64,000 nt of DNA from Hanleya hanleyi (Eukaryota > Mollusca > Polyplacophora > Lepidopleurida > Hanleyidae). The first letter of the stretch is position 1, and the number at the start of each line of letters is the position of its first letter. Under the pieces are notes generated by a model, which made no database searches, was not told the origin of the DNA, and was given only the letters and a program-made list of their open reading frames with translations. The DNA lies in assembly GCA_036873755.1 (NCBI GenBank), contig JAVTVY010037000.1:103589-167588 (forward strand), read 5' to 3'. Below are positions 1-11,720 of the stretch, piece after piece. The position numbers were made by a program, and so were the translations under genes.

Positions 1-979
1 TTTCATGCATCTGCCTTCAGTAGTTTCCAAGATATGGAGTGAACAAAAATTGGACAGACAGATAAGCACATTTTGCATGGACCCACGCAAGCACTAGCTC
101 ACACCCAAACCTAATTAGATCATAAGGCCATTTCAATTAAGCGTCCATCCAAGTTTGGTGAAATTCCGTCGAGTAGTTCTCCAGATATCTTGCAGACAAG
201 GTATGTACAGACATGAACAATTAGATGGACGGACGGACGATGGACATGGATAAATGCACACACACACCCAAACCTAATCAAATGAGGGGGCTATCCCAAT
301 GAACCTTCCATCCAAGTTTGGTGAAATTCTGTCCAGTAGTTCTTCAGATACCTTGCAGAAAGGGCCTGTATATACATATACATGTACAAGTACATGGATA
401 GCCTAACATGGACAGATGGACGGACACCGAACATGGACGAACGCACACACAAACCAAAACCTAATCAGATGAGAGGGCTATCCCAATAAAGCTTCCACCC
501 AAGTTTGGTGAACTTCCGTAACGTTGTTCTCCAGATATCTTGCAGACAAGGCCTGTATATACATGTACAAGTAGATGAACGGACGGACGGACACCCGACA
601 CGGATGAATGCATGCACACATACACCAAAACCTGACCAAATGAGGGGGCTATCCCAATGAAGCTTCCATCCAAGTTTGGTGAAATTCCGTCCAGTAGTTC
701 TTAAGATATCTTGCAGACAAGGCCTGTATATACATGTACAAGGAGATGGACGGACGGACGAACACCGGACATGGATGAATGCACGCACACACACCAAAAC
801 CTAATCAAATGAGGGGGCTATCCCAATGAAGCTTCCATCCAAGTTTGGTGAAATTCCATCCAGTAGTTCTCAAGATATCTTGCAGACAAGGCAAGGGGAC
901 GGACAGACATCCATCCAGACATCCAGACAGCACAAACACTAGATGTCTCCCCCCAACATAGTTGGGGGAGACATAATGA
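1..979 (+). mobile_element. Tandem-core (pearl/Helentron-like) element, 3' part
   Basis: At least five imperfect units of about 162-188 bp share the core AAGTTTGGTGAAATTCCGTC (starts near 151, 313, 501, 672 and 841). The units contain (ACGG)n-type tracts. The element ends in a hairpin at 945-972 (GTCTCCCCCCAAC / GTTGGGGGAGAC) followed by ATAATGA. This plan (tandem core, ACGG tract, terminal hairpin) is that of bivalve pearl elements, which have been linked to Helentrons. The 5' end is beyond the window start. Confidence 0.7.
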
Positions 980-1582
980 ATATAGCTTGCATTTTGAGAC
1001 TGAAACAAACCATTCAATAATTTATGCTGCCCCAAAGTTGAAGAAATAAATTGTGGCGTACTACAAGACAAGTTGTACTGACGGTAGTTAATGTCATGAT
1101 GAGGATAATATTATAAAATATAATAATTTTAATAGTTTTATAATAATAAAACACCGTCTATTTTTTGCAGGGTTTTTGTAGCGAAGCCGACATGATGAAT
1201 GCATGAAATTAATCATGTCGGATTCGTCCGAATTTTTATAAAGTTTATCTCTATGTCAGTATAACAAACATAACCTCATTGTTTCCCTGAGCGGTTGTAT
1301 GTAGTATTATCTGTCATCATGATGCAGTATGACAATTTTATCTCAAACCGGTGAATGCGAATAAATACATCATACAGAATGTAATCTCCCAGCTTCTCGC
1401 AGTTTAATGTTGTACTGCAGAACTGTGTCCCGTTCCCTGTCACTTTTTCATATGTATAATACCATACCGCGAATCACTTTATCAACGAATAGCTCTTCAT
1501 GTCATTAACGTGTTTTCAATCGGTCTTAATATAATTCCACACTGCATCATTTAGTGCCCCTGGCTATGTTGGAATGGTGTAC
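979..1582. other. AT-rich intergenic or intronic stretch
   Basis: No gene seen. The only structure noted is a short hairpin at 1187-1221, CCGACATGAT pairing with ATCATGTCGG. Confidence 0.5.
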
Positions 1583-1970
1583 GGACATTTCCCCCATGGA
1601 CATTTCCCCCAGTGGGCATTTGCCCCAGTGGACATTTCCCCCAGTGGACATTTCTTCCACCCTATATTTTTAGGTTATTTTGAACATGGTTTTTAAATAA
1701 TTTTGTAATAACGCAATTTGTTTTTTCTGTATATAAAGATATAAGGATTTCCAGATGTTTTACGATAATTGAGTCACAAAGTGATAAGTTATTATACATA
1801 TACACAGTATCTATCAGTATTATACAGTCAGCACATTTTGAAACAATATAAAAGAAGTATACATGGTATATAGCGTAACATTAACTGTGTCCATTGAAGG
1901 AAATGTCCACCGGGGGAAATGTCCATGGGGGGCATGTCCGCTGGAGGAAATGTCCACTGGGGGAAATGAC
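1583..1970. mobile_element. Foldback element with sub-repeated arms
   Basis: The left arm (1583-1660) is a tandem of about 16-18-bp units of the type GGACATTTCCCCCAGT. The right arm (1892-1970) carries the same units in inverted orientation (GGGGGAAATGTCCA). About 230 bp of AT-rich sequence lies between. No coding capacity. Confidence 0.65.
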
Positions 1971-2528
1971 CTGGATTCGTTGGAATTGGGCGTGTGTTTG
2001 TGGTGAGATGGGGGGGGGGGGTCATTGATAAATATGGTATCAGGTGAGGGGGGGTCACTGGTAACCTTCCAGCCAAAGGAGGGGGGGTCACACATAACTT
2101 AGGGTCATCAGTTGAATTTACACCGCCCCCCCCCTCAAGATAAATTTTGAACGGTCCCTTAGAGTACGGGGTTGAGTGAAGCTTAGTAAATTTTGGAGAT
2201 AGAGTGTCAGAGTTCAGTCGGGATATATACTCTTGGGGTTAAAGTGAAAGGGAACAATGATTGCAGCATGATGTAAACTCATAAAATATATGAGGGTTGG
2301 GGGTGGGACAAGGCTTGGCTTTGGTGATATTTAAGGGAAAGGCGACCACAGCAATGATAAACAGCCTCATCGAAATAAGAATTACAGCTTTACCCTTAAA
2401 ACTACTTCATACCGGTAAAGATTGACAGATGTGTACTTACATGTTTATTTTCAAAGTGACTTTTTTTTGTTTTTTTTGTTTTTTTGTGAAGACATGCAGC
2501 TCATGACACCTTTGAATTACAACACAGG

Positions 2529-4185
2529 AAGGAAGCAATCAGAGATTGCTCAATTGTATGCCCCCCCTTCCACTTTAATCCGACACTGCCCCGCCATTGT
2601 TCTGTTCTTTATTGGTTGGTGGAGGCCTAATTTGGATAATTATAAAAATTCTGTTTCAGTCACTTTTTTGCCATGCCTCACATAATACATATTCCAAGTA
2701 TCAAGCAACAAGTGATAATACGATGCTTTGATGCAAGCTGGTCGCCAGGGCTTTCGCCAAATCCGAAAATGTGACCTGGTCATGAGACCTACATTCCTTG
2801 GGAGTATATTGTGGTGAAATTATGAAGCGATCAGTGAACTTTGAATTTTGCACCCAATTCACTGTTTTTGGGGCAATTTTATACTTCAGGACCTATGTTG
2901 TTTGCTTTGGAATGTAGAATAACATATAATATAGACATTTTCCTGGTTCAAATCAGTTATGGACCGAGATCCAGCTTGGACAAATAAATATATCCCATTC
3001 ACTTAGGTTTAAACAAAGGGCCATAACTCTTGAAAATATAACCGAAAACAGAGAACTTCACGCTGCACATCTATGGGTCACTGACCAAATATCATGCAAA
3101 TTTCGTACTTGTTCATACAATATTAACCGAGATCGAGCCCTACAAATCCCAATTCACAAAGATTTGAAGAAAAAAGGGCCATAACTCTTGAAAATATAGG
3201 CGAAATGTGGAGAAACTTTACGTTGCACAACTGTGGGTCACTGACCACATATCCTGCAAATTTCATAATTGTCCATACAATATTAACCGAGATCCAGCCC
3301 GGACAAGTTCCAATTCACAAAGATTTGAAGAAAAAAGGGCCATAACTCTTGAAAATATAAGCGAAATGTGGAGAAACTTCACGCTGCACAACTACAGGGC
3401 ACTGACCACACATCCTGCAAAGTTTCATAATTGTCCATACAATATTAACCGAGATCGAGCCCTACAAATCCCAATTCACGGAGAAATCAGGAACAAAGGG
3501 CCATAACTCTTGAAAATATAGGCGAAATGTGGAGAAACTTTACGTTGCACAACTGTGGGTCACTGACCACATATCCTGCAAATTTCATAATTGTCCACAC
3601 AATATTAACCGAGATCCAGCCCGGACAAGTTCCAATTCACAAAGATTTGAAGAAAAAAGGGCCATAACTCTTGAAAATATAAGCGAAATGTGGAGAAACT
3701 TCACGCTGCACAAATACAGGGCACTGACCACATATCCTGCAAATTTCATAATTGTCCATACAATATTAACCGAGATCCAGCCCGGACAAGTTCCAATTCA
3801 CAAAGATTTGAAGAAAAAAGGGCCATAACTCTTGAAAATATAAGCGAAATGTGGAGAAACTTCACGCTGCACAACTACAGGGCACTGACCACATATCCTG
3901 CAAATTTCATACTTGTCCATACAATATTAACCAAGATCCAGCCCGGACAAGTCCCATTCACAGAGATTTCAGAAAAAGGGCCATAACCCTTGAAAATCAT
4001 ACCGGAACTCGGAAAAAACTCTACGCTGCACAACTATGAGCCACTGGCCACATTCCATGCAAGTTTCAATCCTGTCCATCAAATATTAACCGAGATATTG
4101 CCCGGACAAAAAATTCGGACGGACAGACGGACGGACAAAGCGATCGCTATATGCCCCCCCTCTAGTTAGAGGGGGGGGCATAATA
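2529..4185 (+). mobile_element. Tandem-core (pearl/Helentron-like) element, 161-bp core, copy 1
   Basis: The element starts AAGGAAGCAATCAGAGATTG, with a 6-bp-stem hairpin (GCAATC/GATTGC), then a C-rich segment TATGCCCCCCCTTCC. A core of imperfect 161-bp units follows (about 3010-4080), each containing GGGCCATAACTCTTGAAAAT and CCGAGATCCAGCCCGGACAA. An (ACGG)n tract follows near 4115. It ends at a hairpin at about 4151-4182 (GCCCCCCCTCTAGTTAGAGG then a G-run) and ATAATAAA. The 5' C-rich segment is an inverted copy of part of the 3' hairpin, as in Helentron subterminal inverted repeats. A second copy of the same family is at 48552-51195. The repeats stay open in one frame because of base composition, not because they code. 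Confidence 0.8.
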
Positions 4186-5006
4186 AAATATTCAGTTCAT
4201 ACTTGGGCTGCTCCTCGAATGTTGACAATTAAGGTAAGTGGTCATTCAATCTAACATTGTTAAGTAATTGAGTTGAAAAGTGTTCTAAAAGTGACCGAAT
4301 TATTATAGACCTTTACCATACCTTAATTTGCATGAGGTCAGTATGATAATTATACAATATATTCAACATTCTGGGGACTACGCGACACATTTTTACTTTG
4401 ATTACTGTTCTGCAATGTTATTCATGTACATGCAGCTCTCACAATTTACTATGTAATGCCGGAGCAAACGCTGTTCAAAGTAAAATCGATTGTCGAGGCA
4501 GCATCTCATTGAAAAGCTATATGTACATACCATTATCAGTGCAATAAACATGAGGGCGAGACTCACAAAACCCCTCGGCTTTCCCCAAGCATTTGAGAAA
4601 TGTGCAACATATTATGGCTATATTTACCAATCATCCAAAATTGTCCTTTTTAGATAATATCATTAATTGTGCAGACATAACATGCAGCTAATTACTTCCC
4701 AATTATTTGGAACTGTTCATGGTTAGGCTGCTCCTCGAAATGTTGACAAGGGAAAAGATCATCCAATCTATAAACATTGTTATGTAATTGAGTTGAAAAG
4801 TGGTCTAAAAGTGAATTAGACCTCACTATACCTAAATTTGTCCATATTACCATAATGCCTATGTAATAAAAACTGAACAGCATAATGACTGATTTATAGC
4901 GAAAGACTTTTGAAAAAGTGTTGAGGCAAAATGTATTTTGATGAAGCAAACTGCATTTGTCTTAGCATTTTATTTTTGCCGAGGTCATTTTTTTGAGTTG
5001 TACATG

Positions 5007-5292
5007 TACAGTACAAGGCAGAAATAACTTGCTCATAAACGCGAGTGAAAAAAAACATTTTCGCGACTATAATTTATTAATCGCAGCCGGAAAACTCGCC
5101 TAAATCGCGCAAAAAAGCCAAAAGCATAATCGCGACTGAAATGCGTACGGTCGACGCGTTTCAGTCGAGATTATGCTTTTGTTTTTTAGTGCGATTTAGG
5201 CAAGTTTTCCGGCTGCGATTAATAAATTAAAGTCGCGAAAATCTTTTTTTTCACTCGCGTTTATGTGCAAGTTATTTCTGCCTTGTACTGTA
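5007..5292. mobile_element. Near-perfect 286-bp palindrome (miniature inverted-repeat element)
   Basis: The two arms, about 140 bp each, are reverse complements from TACAGTACAAGGCAGAAATA on the left to its complement ending at CCTTGTACTGTA. The centre is near 5150 (CGTACGGTCGACGCG). A few mismatches and one-base gaps are present. The arms are unusually CpG rich (TCGCGACT, AATCGCAGCCGG). No coding frame. Confidence 0.8.
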
Positions 5293-6708
5293 CGTGGCGA
5301 CTACTCGACTACATGTATTTAAATGACCTACTTAGATTATTGCTCTGCAGTGTTATTACTCGATGTTTTCATTCTAATAGATATTCATTTAACTACCGTA
5401 CAGGTATGTACATGTGTTGTTGGAATTGTGTATTTACATCAACCTGTTCTACATGTATACTATGTTTGGAGCACACCCTGAACATCATTAATGTATTCTA
5501 TACCATGTATTTGGGACGCCTCTTGTATCTCAATTGCTCTGCACTTGCATGTTAGCTGTAAACGGAAGTAATTATTCGTGGTAAATGTGTCAACATTCCA
5601 TCCACATCCTGTCATTACTTACATTCATGTACTGTAGTTTATTCACAAATGGCTTGACCCACCTCTCTATCCTGATGCAGGAAATACATCTCTCAGGGCC
5701 TGATCTAGACTTTTAGTTTGGGCACCCATACATGGCGCAAAGTGTGATAAGTTATAGTGAAATAGACTGTGATGTGGGACTGTCGAGGCCCAGGGAAGAA
5801 TTAAATGGCCTAAATACAGCCTGATAACGTAATATTTGGCAACAGTACTTGCATAAGTATTGGTTTCAGCCTGTTCAGAGAAAGAATTTGCTAAAAAAAA
5901 AAAAAAAAAAAAACCCCAATTCATGGTCCCAATATTTAAATTGAAAGTATTTTGAACCTTCATAAACCAGAACTCTGTCAAAACTGACATTATCTCGTCC
6001 CAAGCATGGTCGGTATACACAGGTTTCATTGTACATGTAACACTTGCATGTGAACCAGAGAATGATTGGGTCATGCCCCTACATCTTTCTCATCCTACTA
6101 GGGTCATAGGGCAACATTGCCCAGTGGCACGCATGCAACAACATAAGACTCCTTAAATGGTACAGCGTGAGTCAAAAAAAAAATGTCCACATGTGGTTTT
6201 GTTCATTTTAATATTCTTATGAAGTTATAATTTATTGTGTGTAACACATGGAAGGGTACTTCATCTCTCCACTATATTCATTCATGGCATGTTTTATTCA
6301 TGGAAGAAAATATACACATATTGTGTACTGTATAATATACATGTACCAATGGTGCTCATGAAAGGAAAGTGCATTCTCTTCCTAACGCAGAAATGAGTGA
6401 ACACAGCAGTTGATAAAGAAACAAGAATGAGACTCTTCACTGTTCATCTATTTTCAGATATTGCGGCTGCATTTTTACCTGCGGCACGCAGGTCTACGGG
6501 AGGCTCGCGTTGTTGTTCTTGTTGTTGTTCTTGTTCTTGTGACTTTTTGAAATGCGCATGCGCTAAGAGAGTGTGATCTCTGCCACACTTTTCTTTTCAA
6601 CCTCCGATCTCACATGACAATACTGTCTTCAAGCGCGTTTGAAATTCATTTGCAACTATATTCGATGGAATGAATTATTGCTTCGTTAATTATTATATAT
6701 GAGAATAG
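5293..6708. other. Non-coding stretch with one MITE fragment
   Basis: No gene seen. The segment 5960-6045 (AAACTGACATTATCTCGTCC ... CACAGGTTTCA) resembles one end of the CAGTGAAACCTG MITE family also found at 28602 and 36289. A poly(A) run lies near 5896-5915 and a short GTTGTTCTT microsatellite near 6510. Confidence 0.4.
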
Positions 6709-7385
6709 TGTGAATAACGTCGAAGGACCTACGAAGTAGGGTAGGCGTTAGGACTCCGACACGCACTGTGCTCTTGGACCCCCAGTTGAAATCCTGCCAA
6801 TATTAAGATGGGCACGGCCCAAGTTAGAATCACCAGTGATTTTAATCAAAAATCCCCAGAAATTTTCATCAAAAGTAGGTCCACTCGAAACATGCTGGCA
6901 ACAGTCCCCTAATGCACCTTCATGCCCAGTGTGAATAGCGTCAGAGGACCTACGAAGTAGTGTATGCATTAGGACTCAGACACGCACTGAACTCTTGGAC
7001 CCCCAGTTGAAATCCTGCCAATTTTAAGATGGGCACGGCCCAAGTTAGAATCACCAGTGATTTTAATCAAAAATCACCAGAAATTTTCATCAAAAGTAGG
7101 TCCACTCGAAACATGCTGGCAACAGTCCCCTGATGCACTTTAATCCTAAAAATCAAGGTTCTAATATCAACAGTAACACTCAAATATAACATATCTCTCA
7201 GATATAACATATATATAAATATTAATATTCATGTCACTGTTCCATTTTTTCTCTAGTTGTATTCCTCTTAAAATTTTGTACTCTGCCTTTGACTGGTGTT
7301 TGTACAATAAAATCTTGAATCTTGAATGATTATTTTGCCGACGAAAGGATTCAGATGGACTCACTCATTACCGGACAATTTCAAA
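6709..7385 (-). mobile_element. Repeat family with a 220-bp internal duplication and an inserted retroposon tail
   Basis: Two direct copies of a ~220-bp unit start at 6709 and 6929 (GTGTGAATAACGTC; CCTACGAAGTAGGGTAGGCG). The same family occurs inverted at 21595-21965 and, partly, at 29915-30245. About 150 bp at 7170-7325 is absent from those copies and ends in AATAAAATCTTGAATCTTGA. This looks like the 3' tail of a non-LTR retroposon inserted here. Confidence 0.6.
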
Positions 7386-9128
7386 TGGTAGCCCACTTCG
7401 AAGAGACAGAAATGACTATGTAGTATTTAATGAGTTGGACACCCCTGTGCGCGAACAATACCTCGCAGTCGTGCAGTTATATTGTGCACTTTCGGTTGCA
7501 TGACATTCGGCAAATAGCTATTTTGAATGATTCTCTTTCAGAACACAGCCTCTCTATCCTCATTCTCGCAAGCCAGGGCCTTGATTCGCTGGTATTGATG
7601 TTCCCGTCCTCTTCCGCACTCAGAATCCCTTTAGAATAGCATTAATCACTTCCGAAAATTCAATAGTTATGTGTATCAGCAGACAATGCGCAGAAACATA
7701 TTGCATTTGACATCATTTTCTCAAGTCAGAGCCCATTTCTGCTAGAATTTACTGGTTCTATACAAAATTTACGTTACTTTGTCAGTTTTACGAATGGAAG
7801 GACGTCATTTATTAGCAGATGCTGACCATAAAAGCGATCTATTTGTCCTCGTTGTCAAAAGCTAGGGCCTTGATTTCCAGGAGAGGAGAATTCGACATCA
7901 TTCTCTTACACACATACCTTGTTTAGTGAACTAGCCCTGACATTTTCCACTTAAATTACCTTCGAAAAGGCAAGTTTGAACTTGTCAGATGAGATGATAT
8001 TTCCTAAGAATGAAATAGTTAATGTCTTGGTATTGACTCGCTGCATGGAAAATAGTGTCAAGGTATTTAGTTTGCAGGTGACACGCAAATACAGAAACTT
8101 AATTAATTAGTCCAATTGAATATCAAGACTGTCACAGGCCTTAATTTAATAGTGAAAAGTGTCATTATGCCTCTTGGACAGTTTGATAAAGCCTTCAACC
8201 CCATTCCATAGTTTCACAGATCAGAGTGATAGACCTTATACTAAATTCATTGAAAATTAAGGAAATATAAACTTTCCATTATGCTCGGCAACGTAAGCGA
8301 GAAGGGAGACTGAAGAGCGTAGATTTTTGCGCTATGACTAAACCCTTGAAATTTATTTGAATTCCAAATATTTGAAAGCCTTTTTGATTTGCAAAAATCA
8401 ACGGCTGAACCGAATGTTTTGAAATTTGGCATACACGATACTTATACCAAGATATTGCCAAACCGATAATTGTGACTTCGTCTGTCAATTCAGTATAGAC
8501 GGCATGGACCAGTCAAAATCGTTGGATTTTGAACGGGGAAAGTGAATATATATATATATGGTATCAGACCTATTAGGCAATTCCTACAATTGTGAGTTAG
8601 AATCTGAAAATTACTTCCCTGGGCATGAAAACACTGGCAGATGTTGTTTTTTCTACCATTACCACTACCTCCGCTGATATGCCTTTCACTGTATTATTGC
8701 CACTGCCGCAGGTTTTGACTACAATGTAGTCATTTCTCACTTGTTTTCCAATGCCAAGTAAAAACTCACGGAGAGACAGTCTTAAACTGCAACAGAGATA
8801 CCTGAAACCGGCTAAACATGTGAAGTGTTGTCATTCCTGAGTCCATTTTCATACATTTCCACATTATGTAGAGAATGCACTTTCTATCCATGAGCGTCAT
8901 TGGTATATACACACTATCTGTATATTTTTGTCCATAAATAAAACATACAATGAATGGGTGGATATAGCATAGAGAGGGAGTACCCTTCGTTCTGTTATAT
9001 TCATATATAAGTTATATCTTCAAATGAATAAATTAACAAAACCACAGGTGGACATTATTTTTTAACTCACCCTGCATTAACCAATGGCAATGGAGATCAC
9101 TCTCCAGGATTTTGGTTTGTGTGAGTGA
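7386..9128. other. Non-coding stretch, nothing recognised
   Basis: No frame, splice-consistent exon or clear repeat was recognised. A short (TA)n run lies near 8550. Confidence 0.4.
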
Positions 9129-9651
9129 CAGGGTTCGTGCACAGAAATTCAGAATGAATTCCATGACTTTCCATGACCTTTTATGGACAAATTCCATGAC
9201 TTTTTCATGACATATCAGAAATTCTCTATGGATAATGGGAGCATCGAGAAAATCAGTCCACAGTCATGACGAGTGAGAAGAGAATTTTCATGGCATTTCT
9301 TTTTACACTGATGTAATTTGAGAACCACCATTCCTCCTAAATGCACGCTAGGAGTTCAAGAGAATTCTGGGAACAAAGTTGCCTCCCCTGATGCACACTT
9401 GATCGCATTCGGAGAACACATTCAACATTCGGCAGATAGAACATTCGCTGGTCCAGGAAAATCATCTTTTCGGTGAAAAAAAATCAAGAGAAATATTGAC
9501 CTGGCTGACATTTTCAAGTTCCATTTATTTTTGCCATGACCTCTCACAAAAATCAATGACCAGACACAAAATTCCATGACTTTCAAAGCCTGGAAAATCA
9601 ATTTTCAAATTCCATGACTTTCCAGGATTTTCCATGACCGCGGGAACCCTG
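9129..9651. mobile_element. CAGGGTTC-ended DNA transposon remnant
   Basis: It starts CAGGGTTCGTGCAC and ends GCGGGAACCCTG, with AGTGA on both sides (9124-9128 and 9652-9656), which fits a target duplication. Inside, ATTCCATGACTTTCCATGAC occurs near the left end and similar ATTCCATGACTTTC stretches near the right end. CAGGG termini suggest a hAT-like element; a 5-bp duplication is not typical of hAT, so the superfamily is uncertain. Confidence 0.6.
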
Positions 9652-9654
9652 AGT

Positions 9655-9951
9655 GATGCGAGAGTCATCACTCCCTCCAATATCATTGATGCGAGAGTCA
9701 TCACTCCCTCCAATATCATTGATGCGAGAGTCATCACTCCCTCCAATATCATTGATGCGAGAGTCATCACTCCCTCCAATATCATTGATGCGAGAGTCAT
9801 CACTCCCTCCAATATCATTGATGCGAGAGTCATCACTCCCTCCAATATCATTGATGCGAGAGTCATCACTCCCTCCAATATCATTGATGCGAGAGTCATC
9901 ACTCCCTCCAATATCATTGATGCGAGAGTCATCACTCCCTCCAATATCATT
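9655..9951. repeat. 33-bp satellite, nine identical copies
   Basis: Exactly nine head-to-tail copies of a 33-bp unit (GATGCGAGAGTCATCACTCC plus 13 bases ending ATATCATT) fill 297 bp with no difference between copies. The period is a multiple of three and the unit lacks stops in several frames, so long frames appear on both strands; these are not genes. The array begins at the right border of the CAGGG element. Confidence 0.95.
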
Positions 9952-10199
9952 TTCTTTGCTCTGCAATTTTGAGAATGATCAAAAGCTCTCCTGCAGGAAA
10001 AAATAGGAGAGTGATGAAAAGCACGAGTGATAACTCTCCTTAAATCTGAGAGATTGACGCACACATGCATGGATGGCTCATCTTATCCTATAGATATATA
10101 TATTATTTGTTTTACCTTGCAGGTTTGCTACATGTACATGTAGTGAAACATGTGCGATGCCAGTTTCAACCACACACCTCTCATTTACATGTACCTCTT
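9952..10199. repeat. GAGAGTGAT-type repeat fragment
   Basis: The segment around 9965-10045 carries AGCTCTCCTGCAGG, TAGGAGAGTGATGA and GAGTGATAACTCTCC. It is related to the longer copy at 25070-25245. Confidence 0.4.
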
Positions 10200-10905
10200 A
10201 GAAGAGCAATTACCTGTTTTAACTCTATAGAGGAGAGCAATTACCTGTTTTAACTCTATTGAGGAGAGAAATTATCTGATGTAACTCTATTGAGAGCAAT
10301 AACCTGTCTTAACTCCATTGAGGAGAGCAATTACCTGTCTTAACTCCATTGAGGAGAGCAATTATCTGTCTTAACTCTATTGAGAGCAATTCCCCGTCTT
10401 AACTCCATTGAGGAGAGCAAGTATCTGTCTTAACTCTATTGAGGAGAGCAATTACCTGTCTTAACTCCATTGAGGAGAGCAATTACCCGTCCTAAATCTA
10501 TTGAGGAGAGCAATTACCTGTCTTAACTGTATTGAGGCGAGCAATAGGCAGACTCAACTCCATTGAGAGCAAATGGCCTGTCTTAACACCATTGATAGCA
10601 ATTACCAGTCAATTGAGGAGAGCAATTAACAGTTTAGCTCCACTGATGAGAGCAAATCCTGTCTTAAATCACTGAGTAGAGAAATTGCTTGTCTAACTCC
10701 ATTGAGAAAAGCAACTGCCTGTGGCTGTCTTAACTCCATTGAGAAGAGCAATTACCTGTCTTAACTGCATAGAGGAGAGCAATTGCTTGTGGCAATTGAT
10801 GAGCAATTACCTGTTTCAATTCTATTGAGGACAGCAAGTACCTGACTTAATTCCACTGAGGAGAGCAACTACATGTATTTGTCTTAATTCCACTGAGAAG
10901 TATTT
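10200..10905 (+). repeat. Degenerate ~31-bp tandem array
   Basis: About twenty imperfect units of GAGAGCAATTACCTGTCTTA + ACTCCATTGAG. Spacing is mostly about 31-33 bp (the first two units start at 10204 and 10235), with shorter units where GAG has been lost. It lies just downstream of the exon 9 donor, in the intron. Non-coding. Confidence 0.85.
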
Positions 10906-11041
10906 GTGTTTCTTCAATATTATTCCAAGAAAGGGATGTCAAATTGGTATTAGTTTCAATACTGTATTTTGAAATTTGGGTAGATGTTTTTTTGTTTTGT
11001 TTTTGTGTGTTACTACACCAAACAGATAATGGCACACTCAC

Positions 11042-11720
11042 CTCTCAGCTTCCGCCTCCTTCCGAGATCGCCGCCTGGCAATGGCCTCATTTTTTATCCG
11101 GGATGTTTTAGGCGTCTCAGCTGGCGAGTCCGTTCTAACTTCCACTGTAACCGTCGTCGAGAACTCGCCCTCATCCCCATCAACATCAATCACAGCCTCC
11201 TGTGTAGTTATCTCCCTTTCTGCTTCAACACTTAATACCTCCTCATCGTGTTGAACTATAACAAACTCCTCAGACGTTACCTCAGTCGAGGCAGATTTTT
11301 TCAGAATCCCTCGTAGTTCATGCGAGTCCTTAAACTCCTGTGACTTGGATTTTTTCAACACCCCCTTATCCGGCTCGATCTTGAAATCCTCGAGTGAATC
11401 TCTTTTCAGTATGCTCCTGGGTAAGTCTCCCTCTGACTTGCCCTTAGCGTCTTTACGAAGGGCACTCTTAATGCCCCTACTGGGCGACTCGGCATGTTTT
11501 AAGATGCCCCGACTGGGCTCTTCAGGGGATACAGGTAACACCTCCAATTCCCCCTGGGAGTCCCCATGTTTCAGAATGCCCCGAGGCTCAGCAGCCTTCT
11601 CAACAACCCCGTCTGGTTTCAATATACTTCGGATCTCTGGGTCGGACGTCTTTCTCCCATCATGCTTCAGTATACTCTTCACTTCCTGTGAGTCCTTGTG
11701 CTCCGATGTTTTCAGAATAC
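11042..11720 (-). CDS. SVIL: Supervillin-like gene, exon 9 (array of SILK-type motifs)
   Basis: A 679-bp exon encoding about 226 residues. The acceptor is TTTCCCAG|GT (phase 1) and the donor GAGAG|GTGAGT (phase 2). Numbering the split Gly as 1, exact [GS]IL[KR] motifs start at residues 1, 16, 32, 48, 72, 103 and 138. Near matches are SALR at 86 and GVLK at 120. Spacing is mostly 14-18 residues. [GS]IL[KR] is the consensus of the SILK motif by which inhibitor-2 and other proteins dock onto protein phosphatase 1 catalytic subunit; I found no clear RVxF motif alongside. The tail is acidic (STEVTSEEFVIVQHDEEV) and ends in a basic segment, IARRRSRKEAEAE. No later exon was found at 1-11041, so the C-terminal gelsolin repeats and headpiece must lie outside the window. 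Confidence 0.88.

Noticed and set aside
3207..4039. Series of ~99-codon plus-strand frames with similar peptides
   Set aside because: They are the 161-bp core units of a tandem-core element, not genes; the same frames recur in the copy at 48.8-49.6 kb.
9655..9951. CRISPR-like direct repeats
   Set aside because: The units are contiguous with no spacers, in animal DNA; it is a minisatellite.
9598..10070. Frames of 112-181 codons on both strands around 9.6-10.0 kb
   Set aside because: Artefact of nine identical 33-bp repeats.
1..11041. Further supervillin exons encoding gelsolin repeats or headpiece
   Set aside because: Scanned the minus strand for frames with gelsolin-like or headpiece motifs flanked by splice sites; none found, so the 3' part is taken to lie outside the window.
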